NCBI RefSeq assembly: GCF_900186505.1
Contig: NZ_LT891967.1
Coordinates: 1-64,000 of the forward strand
Origin: Enorma phocaeensis
Lineage (GTDB): Bacteria; Actinomycetota; Coriobacteriia; Coriobacteriales; Coriobacteriaceae
Direction: 5' to 3'
DNA: 64,000 nucleotides
Shown here: positions 47,066 to 55,711 of the stretch, piece by piece
Position numbering within the stretch: position 1 is the stretch's first letter
How the letters are laid out: each line of letters opens with the position of its first letter
Program-made: the position numbers and the translations under genes
Notes under the pieces: generated by a model
What the model was told of the DNA's origin: nothing
The model's input: only the letters and a program-made list of their open reading frames with translations
The model's database searches: none

Positions 47066-47848
47066 ATGCTCACCAAACGGGTGATACCCTGCCTTGATGT
47101 TAAGAACGGCCGCGTCGTGAAGGGCGTGAACTTCGTGGCGCTGCGCGATGCGGGCGATCCGGTCGAGCTCGCAGCTGCCTATGACCGCGCCGGAGCCGAC
47201 GAGGTCGTGTTCCTCGATATCACCGCGACGAGCGACGATCGTGCGACCACCATCGAAATGGCGGCCCATGCGGCAGAGGAGCTCTCCATTCCCTACACCG
47301 TGGGCGGAGGGTTCCGGGACCTCGCGGGCATGCGCCGCATGGTCGCTGCGGGTGCGGACAAGATCTCGCTCAACTCGGCCGCGGTGCGCGACCCAAACCT
47401 CATCGCGCTTGCGGCGCAGGCGTTCGGCAGCCAGGCCGTCATCTGCGCTATCGATGCGAAGCGGGTGGGAGAGCCAGGTGCGCCCGGTGCCGACCGCTGG
47501 GAGGTCTATGTTGCGGGCGGACGCACGCCCACGGGCATCGATGCCGTGGCATGGGCCGAGGAGGCCGCGCGTCGCGGCGCCGGAGAGATCTTGCTCACCA
47601 GCATGGATCGTGATGGCACCAAGGAGGGCTTCGACCTGGCGCTCACGCGCGCGGTGGCGCGCGCGGTGTCCATCCCCGTCATCGCGTCCGGCGGCGTGGG
47701 CACGCTCGAGCACTTCGCCGAGGGCATCATCGAGGGCGAGGCGGATGCGGTGCTCGCGGCGAGCGTGTTCCATTTCGGAACGTTCAGCATCCGTCAGGTC
47801 AAAGAGTACATGGCGGCTCAGGGCATCCCCATGCGACTCGACTTCTGA
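47066..47848 (+). CDS. hisF: Imidazole glycerol phosphate synthase cyclase subunit
   Basis: The 260-aa barrel closes the imidazole ring with ammonia from HisH. VIPCLDVKNGRVVKGVNF contains the catalytic Asp 11; YVAGGRTPTGIDAVAWA, LLTSMDRDGTKEG and ASGGVGTLEHF follow. AAAGGA five bases before ATG 47066 fixes the start, 10 bases after hisA. Confidence 0.95.
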   Translation: MLTKRVIPCLDVKNGRVVKGVNFVALRDAGDPVELAAAYDRAGADEVVFLDITATSDDRATTIEMAAHAAEELSIPYTVGGGFRDLAGMRRMVAAGADKISLNSAAVRDPNLIALAAQAFGSQAVICAIDAKRVGEPGAPGADRWEVYVAGGRTPTGIDAVAWAEEAARRGAGEILLTSMDRDGTKEGFDLALTRAVARAVSIPVIASGGVGTLEHFAEGIIEGEADAVLAASVFHFGTFSIRQVKEYMAAQGIPMRLDF

Positions 47849-47858
47849 GGGGAAGAAG

Positions 47859-48179
47859 ATGGACCTCAAAGAGCTGAAATTCGATGCGGACGGGCTCATC
47901 CCGGCGGTGGTGCAGCAGCACGATACAGGCGAGGTGCTCATGGTCGCGTGGATGAACGCGGAATCCCTGCGCCTCACGCTCGAGACGGGGACCACCTGGT
48001 TTTGGAGCCGGAGCCGCCAGGAGCTGTGGAACAAGGGCGCGACGAGCGGCAACATGCAGCAGGTGCGGGAGCTCTGGGCGGATTGCGATGGCGATACCCT
48101 TCTTGTGAAGGTCGATTCGCCTGGCCCTGCTTGCCATACCGGTAACCGGAGCTGCTTCTTCAGGCGGCTCGACACCTAG
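47859..48179 (+). CDS. hisI: Phosphoribosyl-AMP cyclohydrolase
   Basis: The 106-aa zinc enzyme opens the purine ring of PR-AMP. The metal motif CDGDTLLVKVDSPGPACHTGNRSCF in outline (Cys, Asp and later CHTGxxSC) is complete, as is WFWSRSRQELWNKGATSGN. AGGGG is six bases before ATG 47859. It is separate from HisE, unlike the bifunctional HisIE of enterobacteria. Confidence 0.95.
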   Translation: MDLKELKFDADGLIPAVVQQHDTGEVLMVAWMNAESLRLTLETGTTWFWSRSRQELWNKGATSGNMQQVRELWADCDGDTLLVKVDSPGPACHTGNRSCFFRRLDT

Positions 48180-48272
48180 ACGACGCGTATGCAGCCGGGC
48201 GGAACGTTCGGCACACACGATCGATTGCGAGCCGTGCCGCAAGGTGCGGAGATGACTACTAGGGGGTCTTCC

Positions 48273-48590
48273 ATGGGAGAGAGAACCGCTCACGTGCACG
48301 ATGGGGACATCGGCGCCACCATCACCAGCTTGGCGGCGACCATACACGGCAGGCGCGCTGCGGTGCCCGAGGAAAGCTATACCGCGCGCTTGCTCTTCGG
48401 TCCGGAGGACAAGCTCTTGAAGAAGGTGGTCGAGGAGGCTTGCGAGGTCGTGATGGCGGCAAAGGACTGCGACCACGATCATATCCGCTACGAGGCGGGA
48501 GACCTCGTGTACCATCTGCTCGTAGCGCTTGAGCGCTACGGCGTTACCGTCGAGGAGCTCGCAGGCGAGCTCGATGCGCGCATGAGATAG
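48273..48590 (+). CDS. hisE: Phosphoribosyl-ATP pyrophosphatase
   Basis: The 105-aa MazG-like enzyme removes pyrophosphate from PR-ATP, the second step of the pathway. SYTARLLFGPEDKLLKKVVEEACEVVMAAK in outline contains the metal-binding EExxE type site and AGDLVYHLLV follows. Start ATG 48273 has GGGGG six bases upstream; an in-frame ATG at 48252 with AAGG is an alternative that adds seven residues. It is the last gene of the cluster on this strand. Confidence 0.92.
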   Translation: MGERTAHVHDGDIGATITSLAATIHGRRAAVPEESYTARLLFGPEDKLLKKVVEEACEVVMAAKDCDHDHIRYEAGDLVYHLLVALERYGVTVEELAGELDARMR

Positions 48591-48707
48591 GGGCGGCCGC
48601 TCGCAGGGACCGCCAATCGCGGGGCTTGCTTCGGCCATGCTGGACGGCATCGGCGCTGGTTCCGCGCCCTGATGCCTCGCACCCTCCACGACCTATGATC
48701 GTGGTTC

Positions 48708-49634
48708 CTATACGAGTTCGCAGGTTTCCCAAGAGCCGTCGATATGAGGAAGGTCGAAGGTTCGAAAGCCTGAGCGGTACGCTTGTTCTCGAGCGCCCTC
48801 GATGCCGTAGCAGATATCCTGCGCCCGATGAGCATCGGAGCCAAAGGTGAGCGGCACGCCGGCGCGGGCGAAGCGTTCAAGTAGGCCAAAGGAAGGATAG
48901 TAATCGCCAACGCCCTTGCGAAGGGCGGCTGTGGAAAGCTCGATGCGCCGTCCGGTGTCGTGTGCGCAGGCAGCCATCTCTTCCCAGAGGGGCGCAAGGT
49001 CTATGGTCGGCGCCCAGCCCTCCCTCGAGAAGCGGGCAGGCAAGTCCGGATGGGCCATCACGTCGAAGGCGAGCGGGCTCTCGCAGGCGCGGCACCAGGT
49101 AACGACGTAGCGACGCCATACCTCATCAGCGCCGAGCTCCTCCCAAAGATGCATATCGCTGCCGTCGTCTATCCATCCCGCGGGATGGTCGGTGCCATCT
49201 CCTGCAACCGCGTCCGTTCCTCGCGAAGCTTCTGCCGAGGTGAGGGGTATCCGATCACCGAGCTCAGCTGTTCCGAGCCAGTGCACGCTGCCTAGGCGCA
49301 CCATAGCGCCCGCAGCCCAGTGCTCGACCAGCGGCTCGCACCCCTCGTACCAATCGCATTCAAAGCCGTATACGAGCTCCAAGGACGGAGCGAGTGCGGC
49401 GGCAAGTTCGCGCGCCTCCTCGAAGGCGGCCCGGTGCGCTGCGAGGTTGGCTTCAGGCACCGAAGCTTCGCAGGCAGGGTCCATGGAGGCGGGCAAGGTC
49501 AGATGATCGGTCGAGACCAGAACGCGACAGCCCCGAGCTGCCGCCGCTCGTACGTTCTCCTCAAAGGTGGACGTGCCGTCCGAGAAGCAGGTGTGCGTAT
49601 GGCAGTCGATAAGGGGGATGGTGAGCGTGCTCAT
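48708..49634 (-). CDS. hisK: PHP-domain histidinol-phosphatase (HisK/HisJ type)
   Basis: The 308-aa protein has the PHP metal-binding motifs: DCHTHTCFSDG at the start, STDHLTLP, GFECDWYE, FDVMAHPDLP and FGSDAHRAQDI at the end. PHP phosphatases of this size complete histidine synthesis where HisB lacks a phosphatase domain, and this gene lies at the end of the his cluster on the opposite strand. GAGGAG five bases before ATG 49634 supports the start. Other PHP substrates are possible but the context argues for histidinol phosphate. Confidence 0.85.
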   Translation of the reverse strand: MSTLTIPLIDCHTHTCFSDGTSTFEENVRAAAARGCRVLVSTDHLTLPASMDPACEASVPEANLAAHRAAFEEARELAAALAPSLELVYGFECDWYEGCEPLVEHWAAGAMVRLGSVHWLGTAELGDRIPLTSAEASRGTDAVAGDGTDHPAGWIDDGSDMHLWEELGADEVWRRYVVTWCRACESPLAFDVMAHPDLPARFSREGWAPTIDLAPLWEEMAACAHDTGRRIELSTAALRKGVGDYYPSFGLLERFARAGVPLTFGSDAHRAQDICYGIEGAREQAYRSGFRTFDLPHIDGSWETCELV

Positions 49635-49791
49635 GGGAACTCCTCGATCGCGGTGCCTGGACTCAACGGTATCGTACCGCGAACGACGCTCATCGGGCTC
49701 CTCCGTTTGCGACTTGCGGCTAAGGGGCATACTGGCATTGCGCGCCACGTATCGCGCAACCGAGACGCGAACCTGCTAGCGAGGAGGGCCC

Positions 49792-50163
49792 ATGCCTGCT
49801 AACGAACCGGTGCTGTTCATCGAGTATCCACCATGCTCCACCTGCAAGAAGGCAAAGCGCTGGCTCGATGAGCACGGCATTGCCCATATCGACCGGCATA
49901 TCGTGGAAGATAATCCCCGAGCGGAAGAAATAGCCTCTTGGCAGCAGGCATCTGGTTTGCCGCTGCGCCGCTTCTTCAATACGAGCGGGATGAAGTACCG
50001 CGAACTCGGCGTGAAGGCACAGCTTGACGCCGGCATGTCCGATGAAGATGCCCGCGCTCTGCTGGCGAGCAACGGCATGCTCGTCAAGCGTCCCGTCGTC
50101 GTGACCGGCGATACGGTGCTGGTGGGTTTCCGTGAGAAGGAATGGGAGGCGGCGCTCCTGTAA
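49792..50163 (+). CDS. ArsC/Spx family thioredoxin-fold protein
   Basis: The 123-aa protein has the CSTCKKAKRWLDEHGI redox motif (CxxC) and the ArsC-like RRFFNTSGMKYRELG and LVKRPVVV segments. The family includes arsenate reductases and Spx/MgsR-type regulators; with no ars genes nearby, the YffB/Spx-like subgroup is more likely. GAGGAGG precedes ATG 49792 by four bases. It is divergent from the PHP gene. Confidence 0.85.
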   Translation: MPANEPVLFIEYPPCSTCKKAKRWLDEHGIAHIDRHIVEDNPRAEEIASWQQASGLPLRRFFNTSGMKYRELGVKAQLDAGMSDEDARALLASNGMLVKRPVVVTGDTVLVGFREKEWEAALL

Positions 50164-50219
50164 CGGCTGCGGCGGCAGCTGGACCGCTTCCTCCGACGGC
50201 TTAGATTAGCGCGCTGTTG

Positions 50220-50573
50220 CTATGAGACGGTACCCATGAGCTCGTTCATCTGGTTGATTTGATGCAAGAGCATCGCGAACACCACGATGATCGCGATGAT
50301 GAGCACCAGATCGAGAACGAGGGCGAGTATGGCGAGGGGGCGCATGGAAGCGTGCTTGCGGATGGCGACGATGGCGCATACGAGGCTCGCGATGATGAGG
50401 AATATCCCCACCGGCCAGCTGGCGAAGTAGCCGACGGGAGCGCCCACCACGCATGCGAGGAGCGCGGCTATAGAGAGCGCTGGACCAGTGGATGCAGGGC
50501 CACGGCTATGGCGCCCGCCGGTACGAGGACCATGGTCGGCATCTTCCAGCCTGTTCTTCTTGAGCTCGCTCAT
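50220..50573 (-). CDS. Small membrane protein, DUF4190-like
   Basis: The 117-aa protein has a charged N-terminus and three hydrophobic helices (about 32-50, 53-70, 80-104). I recognise no catalytic motif. The composition resembles DUF4190-type small membrane proteins of Gram-positive bacteria. AAGG lies eight bases before ATG 50573. It converges on the ArsC-like gene with no clear terminator between. Confidence 0.65.
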   Translation of the reverse strand: MSELKKNRLEDADHGPRTGGRHSRGPASTGPALSIAALLACVVGAPVGYFASWPVGIFLIIASLVCAIVAIRKHASMRPLAILALVLDLVLIIAIIVVFAMLLHQINQMNELMGTVS

Positions 50574-50712
50574 GGTAGCCGCCTTCCGTTCGCGTGACCG
50601 CCGTCACCTTCCGCGCGACGCGGTGCCGTTGTCTCCACCACAGGATAGTGCATGCCTTTGCGGGCGCATAGCGGGTACCATAGAAGACGGAAAACGAACG
50701 GAAAGGCGAAGC

Positions 50713-51477
50713 ATGGATGCATCTGAGCTGGAGCGGCTGGTGCGAGCCGTGGCAGCGGGGAGCCTTGCCCCCCATGAACTTGTCGAACGGGTGCGCGTCG
50801 ATTCGGTGGCAGAGCTGGGTTACGCGCAGGTTGATACCCTTCGCGGCGTGCGCACCGGAGTCTCCGAGGTCATTTACGGTGCCGGAAAGACTGCTGAGCA
50901 GATTGCGGGTATCGTCGGCGCCATGCGCGAGGCGGGCCAGAGCCGCGTGCTCATCACCCGCCTTGATGCCGGCAAGGCAGCTGAGCTCGAGCGCCTTGGC
51001 TGCGCCTTCACCTTCTTCGAGCAGGCACGTGCCGGCGTCGTCGGCGACCTGCCCGAGGCCGATGGCAATGGCGAGATCCTGGTGCTCACGGCGGGAACGA
51101 GCGATGTGCCCGTGGCGGAGGAGGCGGTGCTGACGGCGCGATTTTTGGGCAATAAGGTGACCTGTGTGCACGATGCGGGCGTGGCGGGGATCCATCGCCT
51201 GCTCCGGCATGGCGACGAGATAGCCCGCGCACAGGTGATCATTGCGATCGCTGGCATGGAGGGGGCGCTGCCGAGCGTGGTGGGCGGACTCGCCTCATGC
51301 CCGGTGATCGCGGTTCCCACGAGCGTGGGCTACGGTGCGAACCTGGGCGGGCTCACGACGCTGCTGGCGATGGTGAACAGCTGCGCGAGCGGGGTCTCGG
51401 TCGTGAACATCGACAATGGCTTCGGCGCCGCTTTCCAGGCGTCGCTCATCAACCATCTCCCGGGACGAAGCGCGTAG
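50713..51477 (+). CDS. larB: Nickel-pincer cofactor biosynthesis protein LarB
   Basis: The 254-aa protein has an N-terminal helical part (DTLRGVRTGVSEVIYGAGKT) and a PurE-like C-terminal domain (LTAGTSDVPVAEEA; GVAGIHRLL; GMEGALPSVVGGL; PTSVGYG). LarB carboxylates and hydrolyses nicotinic acid adenine dinucleotide in the first step of nickel-pincer nucleotide synthesis, the cofactor of LarA racemases. A LarA homologue (60162) and larC (63581) lie nearby in the window; larE is not seen. GAAAGG precedes ATG 50713 by six bases. Confidence 0.9.
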   Translation: MDASELERLVRAVAAGSLAPHELVERVRVDSVAELGYAQVDTLRGVRTGVSEVIYGAGKTAEQIAGIVGAMREAGQSRVLITRLDAGKAAELERLGCAFTFFEQARAGVVGDLPEADGNGEILVLTAGTSDVPVAEEAVLTARFLGNKVTCVHDAGVAGIHRLLRHGDEIARAQVIIAIAGMEGALPSVVGGLASCPVIAVPTSVGYGANLGGLTTLLAMVNSCASGVSVVNIDNGFGAAFQASLINHLPGRSA

Positions 51478-51516
51478 CGCCTGCAGGACCGCTTCTCGCC
51501 ATGAATTGAGACAATT

Positions 51517-51585
51517 GAGGCCGGCATCACTTGGCAGCGCGGAGGCAATGGGATCATCGCCTCTGCTGTCAGCGGTGCCGGCCTC
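51517..51585. terminator. Bidirectional terminator between larB and nagA
   Basis: GAGGCCGGCA and TGCCGGCCTC arms enclose an imperfect inner stem with GAGGC/GCCTC. Confidence 0.65.
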
Positions 51586-51633
51586 GTTCGCTGTGAGCTG
51601 CTCATGTGCTCCAGCTAGGCCGATTCACGCAGG

Positions 51634-52794
51634 CTAGCGTTCGAAAGCCGTTCGCCCGCCCACGATGGTGCGTACGACCTCGAGGTCGTCATCGACAAAC
51701 GTGAGGTCGGCATCGAAGCCATGCGAGATGCTGCCCTTGGTGGGGAAGCCGATGAGCTTTGCGGGGTTTGCGGTCATAAGGCGGGCGGCATGCTCGACAT
51801 CGGTGTCCGCGAACTTCACGATGTTGCGGAGCGCCTGGGCGAGCGTGAGCGTGGAACCCGCGCGCACACCCGTGCTGGCGAGCTTTGCGTCGCCATCCTC
51901 CACCACGACATCGTTTACCCCGAGCTTATAGTTTCCATCGGGGAGGCCCGCCGCCATGATGGAGTCGGTGATCGCGACGACGCGGTCCCAGCCCTTTGCC
52001 TTGAGGTAGAGACGCACGCTCCCTGGATGTAGATGGCGACCGTCGCATATGGCCTCGACGTACAGGTCCGTCTCGAGCGCCACGCCCCAGATGGCGGGAT
52101 CGTGCTGGTGGAAGAGGCGCATGGCGTTGCCCAGATGGGTCGCGCTCGCCGCTCCCGCCCTCACGCATGCCATCGATTGATCGTATCCCGCGCCGCTGTG
52201 TCCGATGGCGCAGGTGATGCCCATGGCGTTGAGTTCGGGGATGAGCTTCTCGACGCCGGGGATCTCGGGGGCGAGCGTCGTGTAGCGCACGTGCCCGCCC
52301 GACGCCTCCTGGTATTGGCGGAAGAGCTCTACGCTGGCCTCGTGCATAAGCAGGTGCTCGGGCATGGCGCCTTTGTACTCGCTTGATAGGCACGGCCCCT
52401 CGAGGTGAATGCCCAAAAGCGCCGCCCCATCGTAAGGGCCTCCCTCGATGACCTTGCGCGCCTGCTCCATGCACCAGAGCGTCTGCTCGGGCGTGTCGGT
52501 GAGCACGGAGCAGAGCCAACCGGTGACACCCTGGGACGCGAAGAAGCGGCCGATGGTGCGAAGCCCTTCTTCATCGGCGGCATTGACGTCGACGTTGGCA
52601 GCACCATGGGTGTGCACGTCGATAAAGCCGGGGAGCACGGTGAGACCGGTTGCGTCGAGTTCGGGCAAGCCTCGGAGGTTGGCATAGGAGCATGGAAGGC
52701 CGGTGATGCGACCGTCCTCAACCACGATGTCGCGCCGCTCGATGCCCTCGGGCGTCAGGACGTTGGCACCGGTGACATAAAGAGATTGATCCAT
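51634..52794 (-). CDS. nagA: N-acetylglucosamine-6-phosphate deacetylase
   Basis: The 386-aa amidohydrolase removes acetate from GlcNAc-6-P. The metal-binding start GFIDVHTHGAANVDV, HLEGPCLSSEYKGA, AIGHSGAGYDQSMA, HLGNAMRLFHQHDP and the catalytic Asp in AITDSIMAAGLPDG are all present. AAAGGA seven bases before ATG 52794 supports the start. It is the second gene of a nagBA operon. Confidence 0.95.
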   Translation of the reverse strand: MDQSLYVTGANVLTPEGIERRDIVVEDGRITGLPCSYANLRGLPELDATGLTVLPGFIDVHTHGAANVDVNAADEEGLRTIGRFFASQGVTGWLCSVLTDTPEQTLWCMEQARKVIEGGPYDGAALLGIHLEGPCLSSEYKGAMPEHLLMHEASVELFRQYQEASGGHVRYTTLAPEIPGVEKLIPELNAMGITCAIGHSGAGYDQSMACVRAGAASATHLGNAMRLFHQHDPAIWGVALETDLYVEAICDGRHLHPGSVRLYLKAKGWDRVVAITDSIMAAGLPDGNYKLGVNDVVVEDGDAKLASTGVRAGSTLTLAQALRNIVKFADTDVEHAARLMTANPAKLIGFPTKGSISHGFDADLTFVDDDLEVVRTIVGGRTAFER

Positions 52795-52818
52795 GGTAAC
52801 GTCCTTTCAGGCGATGCG

Positions 52819-53640
52819 TTAGAGCGGCTGCTCAGCGGCGATGGCATTCACATAGATGAGCGCATCGGGGTGGTTCTGGAGGATCGTGACGGGGAAGGAT
52901 GCGGTGATGTCGCCGTAGGCAGCGCGGCGAACGACGGCGCGGTGCAGCACGCGGAAGACGCCCAGGCGCACCTTGCGCGCGTGCAGGATCTCATGCATGC
53001 CGATGGTCACGCAGCGGCGCGGCATGTCCTCGAGCACGCCGCCCGAGTCGTTCATGGCGTTTACGGCGCGGGTTTCGGGGCGGATGTCGAGCGTGCGCGT
53101 CTTGAGTGCGGCGAACTCTTCCGGCGTGAGCTCTTCCTGCGGTTCGTTGAAGGCGAGGTGCCCCGTGATGCCGATGCCGCCAAAGGCGATGTCGACGCCG
53201 CCGAGCTCGTCGATGAGCGCAGGCACCCGCTCCGGATCCTTGGGATCGGGGAAGACGCGCTGGCTCTCAGGCATAAGGAGCTCGGGCGCGATCTTGCCGT
53301 AGACCTCGCGGTCCATGAAGCCGCGGAACGAGAGGGGGTCGTCGTGATCGATCCAGGAGTCATCGTCGGCGAGGTACTCGTCCATATTGATGAACCAGCA
53401 GTCCTTGAGGGACAGCTTGCGCTCGTTCACCAGACGCACGAAGATGGGGTAGTGGCCCGTTGGCCCTACCGGGCAGATGAAGACGGTCTTCTCGCCCTTG
53501 GCGTTATGCTCCTCGATGGTGCTTACCATCTCGAGGGCCATCTCGTAGAACACCTCGCCGGAGTCGCCGAGCACCATCAGCGGTATCTTCGCGTCCTCAC
53601 CGAGCTTATCAGCCGGGATGCGGTAGTAGTCATGAATCAT
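52819..53640 (-). CDS. nagB: Glucosamine-6-phosphate deaminase
   Basis: The 273-aa enzyme converts glucosamine-6-P to fructose-6-P and ammonia, feeding amino sugars into glycolysis. The INMDEYL, GGIGITGHLAFNEP and later CVTIGMHEILHARKV segments fit NagB. The N-terminal region is more divergent than in E. coli NagB. AAAGGAG seven bases before ATG 53640 fixes the start; this site coincides with the T-rich tail of the upstream operon's terminator. Confidence 0.9.
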   Translation of the reverse strand: MIHDYYRIPADKLGEDAKIPLMVLGDSGEVFYEMALEMVSTIEEHNAKGEKTVFICPVGPTGHYPIFVRLVNERKLSLKDCWFINMDEYLADDDSWIDHDDPLSFRGFMDREVYGKIAPELLMPESQRVFPDPKDPERVPALIDELGGVDIAFGGIGITGHLAFNEPQEELTPEEFAALKTRTLDIRPETRAVNAMNDSGGVLEDMPRRCVTIGMHEILHARKVRLGVFRVLHRAVVRRAAYGDITASFPVTILQNHPDALIYVNAIAAEQPL

Positions 53641-53655
53641 GGAAGGGCTCCTTTC

Positions 53656-53700
53656 AAAATAAGACAGCCGGACTCTGCGCGCTCGCATGGTCCGGCTGTC
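53656..53700 (-). terminator. Terminator of the ABC operon, overlapping the nagB leader
   Basis: On the minus strand GACAGCCGGA pairs with TCCGGCTGTC (18-base loop) and is followed by TTATTTT, which runs straight into the nagB ribosome binding site. Confidence 0.8.
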
Positions 53701-53749
53701 GTTAGTCGCTACAGGTCAGACCTGAGCCACTGAGATGCAGGTTGGGGCA

Positions 53750-54814
53750 CTACAGCGTCTCGTAGATCCCGTAGGACTGGTCCATAATGTCGGTCTTGAC
53801 GTAGTCCTCGACGGGAACCTCGGCCTCGACGGTGCCGTTGTTGAGGAAGACCTGCTGCTGGGCCTCGTAGTAGCCGAGAATGGTCTCGTTGTCGCCGATG
53901 GCGTCGGCAGCACCCTGCCAGTCGCCCTCGCCGGTTGCCTGAAGCATCGTATCCTCGGAGACACCGAGCTCGCCAGCGAGCATGGAGGCGACGTCGTCGA
54001 TGTTCTCGGCGCGATAGACCTGGGCCTTCTCGATGGCGGCGCCGAAGCGGGCGAGGATCTCAGCGTTCTCCTCGGCGTAATCGGGCAGGCAGACGAAGCT
54101 CGAGGGGAAGGCGGCGCGGTCGGTGTAGTCGATGTTGGTGCCAAGGACCAGGTAGTTCTCGCCGAGCTCCTGCTCGATGGTCACGGTGTTGGGCGACCAG
54201 GTGGCGGCGGCGTCGATCTGTCCCTGGATCAGGGCGGTGGTCATACCGGAGACCTGCATCTCGACGGCGTTGATGTCGTCCATGGTGAGGCCGGCATCCT
54301 CGAGCACGAACTGGAGGATGATCTCGGAGGAGGTACCAGAGGACACGCCGACGGTCTTGCCGGCGAGCTCCTCAGCAGAAGCTACGCGGCTCTTGTCGCA
54401 CACGACGGCGTCAGCCTGGGAGAGCTGGTCGAACTGGAACACGACGGCGTCGCCGTTGATGCACAGCGAGTGCGCGCCATGGCCGATCTGGGCGATGTCG
54501 ATGTCACCGGACTGCATAGCGGTGATCTCGGCCGGGCCGGCCTCGAACTGCTGCGGCTCGACGGTGATGCCGACCTCCTCGAAGTAGCCCTGCTCGATGG
54601 CCGTGAAGAGGGAGGAGGCGGAACCCAGGTTGGGCATGTATGCCACGCGCAGGGTCACCGGCTCGTAGCTGCTCCCGGAAGCGGCGCTGCCGGCGGTGCT
54701 GCCGGAGGTGGTGCCGCCGCCGGAGCAACCGGCGAGCGCGGCAGCCGCGCCGAGACCGGCGGTGCCGGCGAGCACGCCGCGACGGCTGACCATGAGATCG
54801 TTGAGGTACTTCAT
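53750..54814 (-). CDS. ABC substrate-binding lipoprotein, NitT/TauT/SsuA family
   Basis: The 354-aa lipoprotein starts with a Tat-type signal (SRRGVLAG) and lipobox (LAGC, Cys 30), then a Gly/Ser spacer and an SsuA/TauA-like binding fold (VTLRVAYMPN; AIEQGYFEEVGITVE; MQSGDIDIAQIGHG). Such proteins bind sulfonates, nitrate or related anions. It is the last gene of a permease-ATPase-binding protein operon under the LacI-type palindrome at 56511, which hints at a sugar-related or anionic ligand. AAGGAG six bases before ATG 54814 fixes the start. Confidence 0.88.
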   Translation of the reverse strand: MKYLNDLMVSRRGVLAGTAGLGAAAALAGCSGGGTTSGSTAGSAASGSSYEPVTLRVAYMPNLGSASSLFTAIEQGYFEEVGITVEPQQFEAGPAEITAMQSGDIDIAQIGHGAHSLCINGDAVVFQFDQLSQADAVVCDKSRVASAEELAGKTVGVSSGTSSEIILQFVLEDAGLTMDDINAVEMQVSGMTTALIQGQIDAAATWSPNTVTIEQELGENYLVLGTNIDYTDRAAFPSSFVCLPDYAEENAEILARFGAAIEKAQVYRAENIDDVASMLAGELGVSEDTMLQATGEGDWQGAADAIGDNETILGYYEAQQQVFLNNGTVEAEVPVEDYVKTDIMDQSYGIYETL

Positions 54815-54919
54815 AAGGCACTCCTTCTCTTCCTGCGCCCCTGGATTCGGGTGCGCATGATTACCGATGTCGTACCCGCATCGCATCGCGCCGATTCGCT
54901 GCGGGTATCCTTGCATCCG

Positions 54920-55711
54920 CTATTTGCGGACAGACAGGTACTCCTGATAGACCTGGCTCCAGATCTCGTTCTTGAGTTCGAGGAACCGCGGGCTCATCTT
55001 GGTGGCCTGGTCGCGCGGATAGGGGATATCGATGTCGATGATGTCCTTCACGCGGCCGGGGCGTGCGCACATGATGACGCAGCGCTGGCCCAAGATGATG
55101 GCCTCTTCGACGTCATGGGTGATGAAGAAGCAGGTCTTGCGCTCCTTCTCCCAGGTCTCGATGAGTTCCTGCTGGAGCTGGGTGCGGGTCTGCGCGTCCA
55201 ATGCACCGAAGGGTTCGTCCATGAGCAGGACCTTCGGGTTGGTGGCGTAGGCGCGGGCGATGGCGACGCGCTGCTTCATGCCGCCGGAGAGCTCCTTGGG
55301 GTAATGGTTGGCGAAGTCCTCGAGATCGACCATCTTGAGGTACTTGTGGGCGATCTCCTCGGCTTCTTCCTTGGACTTGCCCTGGAGCTTAAGGCCGAAC
55401 ATGACGTTCTTGATGACCGTGAGCCAAGGGAAGAGCGCGTACTGCTGGAACACGATGCCGCGCTCGGGGCTCGGGCCGTCGACGGGCTTGCCGTCCACGA
55501 GAACCTGGCCTTCGGTGGGGGTCTCAAGGCCGCCGATGATGTTCAGAAGCGTGGATTTGCCGCAGCCGGAGGGGCCGACCACCGTGATGAACTCGTTCTC
55601 GTGGATGTCGAGGTCCACGCCGTTGAGCGCGGTCATCTCACCCTTGCGAGTCTGGAACTTCTTCACCACATGGTCGATGTGGACCTTTACTGCTGCATCG
55701 TTTCCTGCCAT
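54920..55711 (-). CDS. ABC transporter ATP-binding protein, SsuB/TauB family
   Basis: The 263-aa ATPase shows Walker A GPSGCGKST, FQQYALFPWLTVIKNV, the LSGGMKQRVAIARA signature, Walker B LLMDEPFGALD and the switch His (FFITHDVEEA). It powers the permease encoded upstream, whose frame overlaps its start by 25 bp. AGGAGG lies eight bases before ATG 55711. Confidence 0.95.
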   Translation of the reverse strand: MAGNDAAVKVHIDHVVKKFQTRKGEMTALNGVDLDIHENEFITVVGPSGCGKSTLLNIIGGLETPTEGQVLVDGKPVDGPSPERGIVFQQYALFPWLTVIKNVMFGLKLQGKSKEEAEEIAHKYLKMVDLEDFANHYPKELSGGMKQRVAIARAYATNPKVLLMDEPFGALDAQTRTQLQQELIETWEKERKTCFFITHDVEEAIILGQRCVIMCARPGRVKDIIDIDIPYPRDQATKMSPRFLELKNEIWSQVYQEYLSVRK

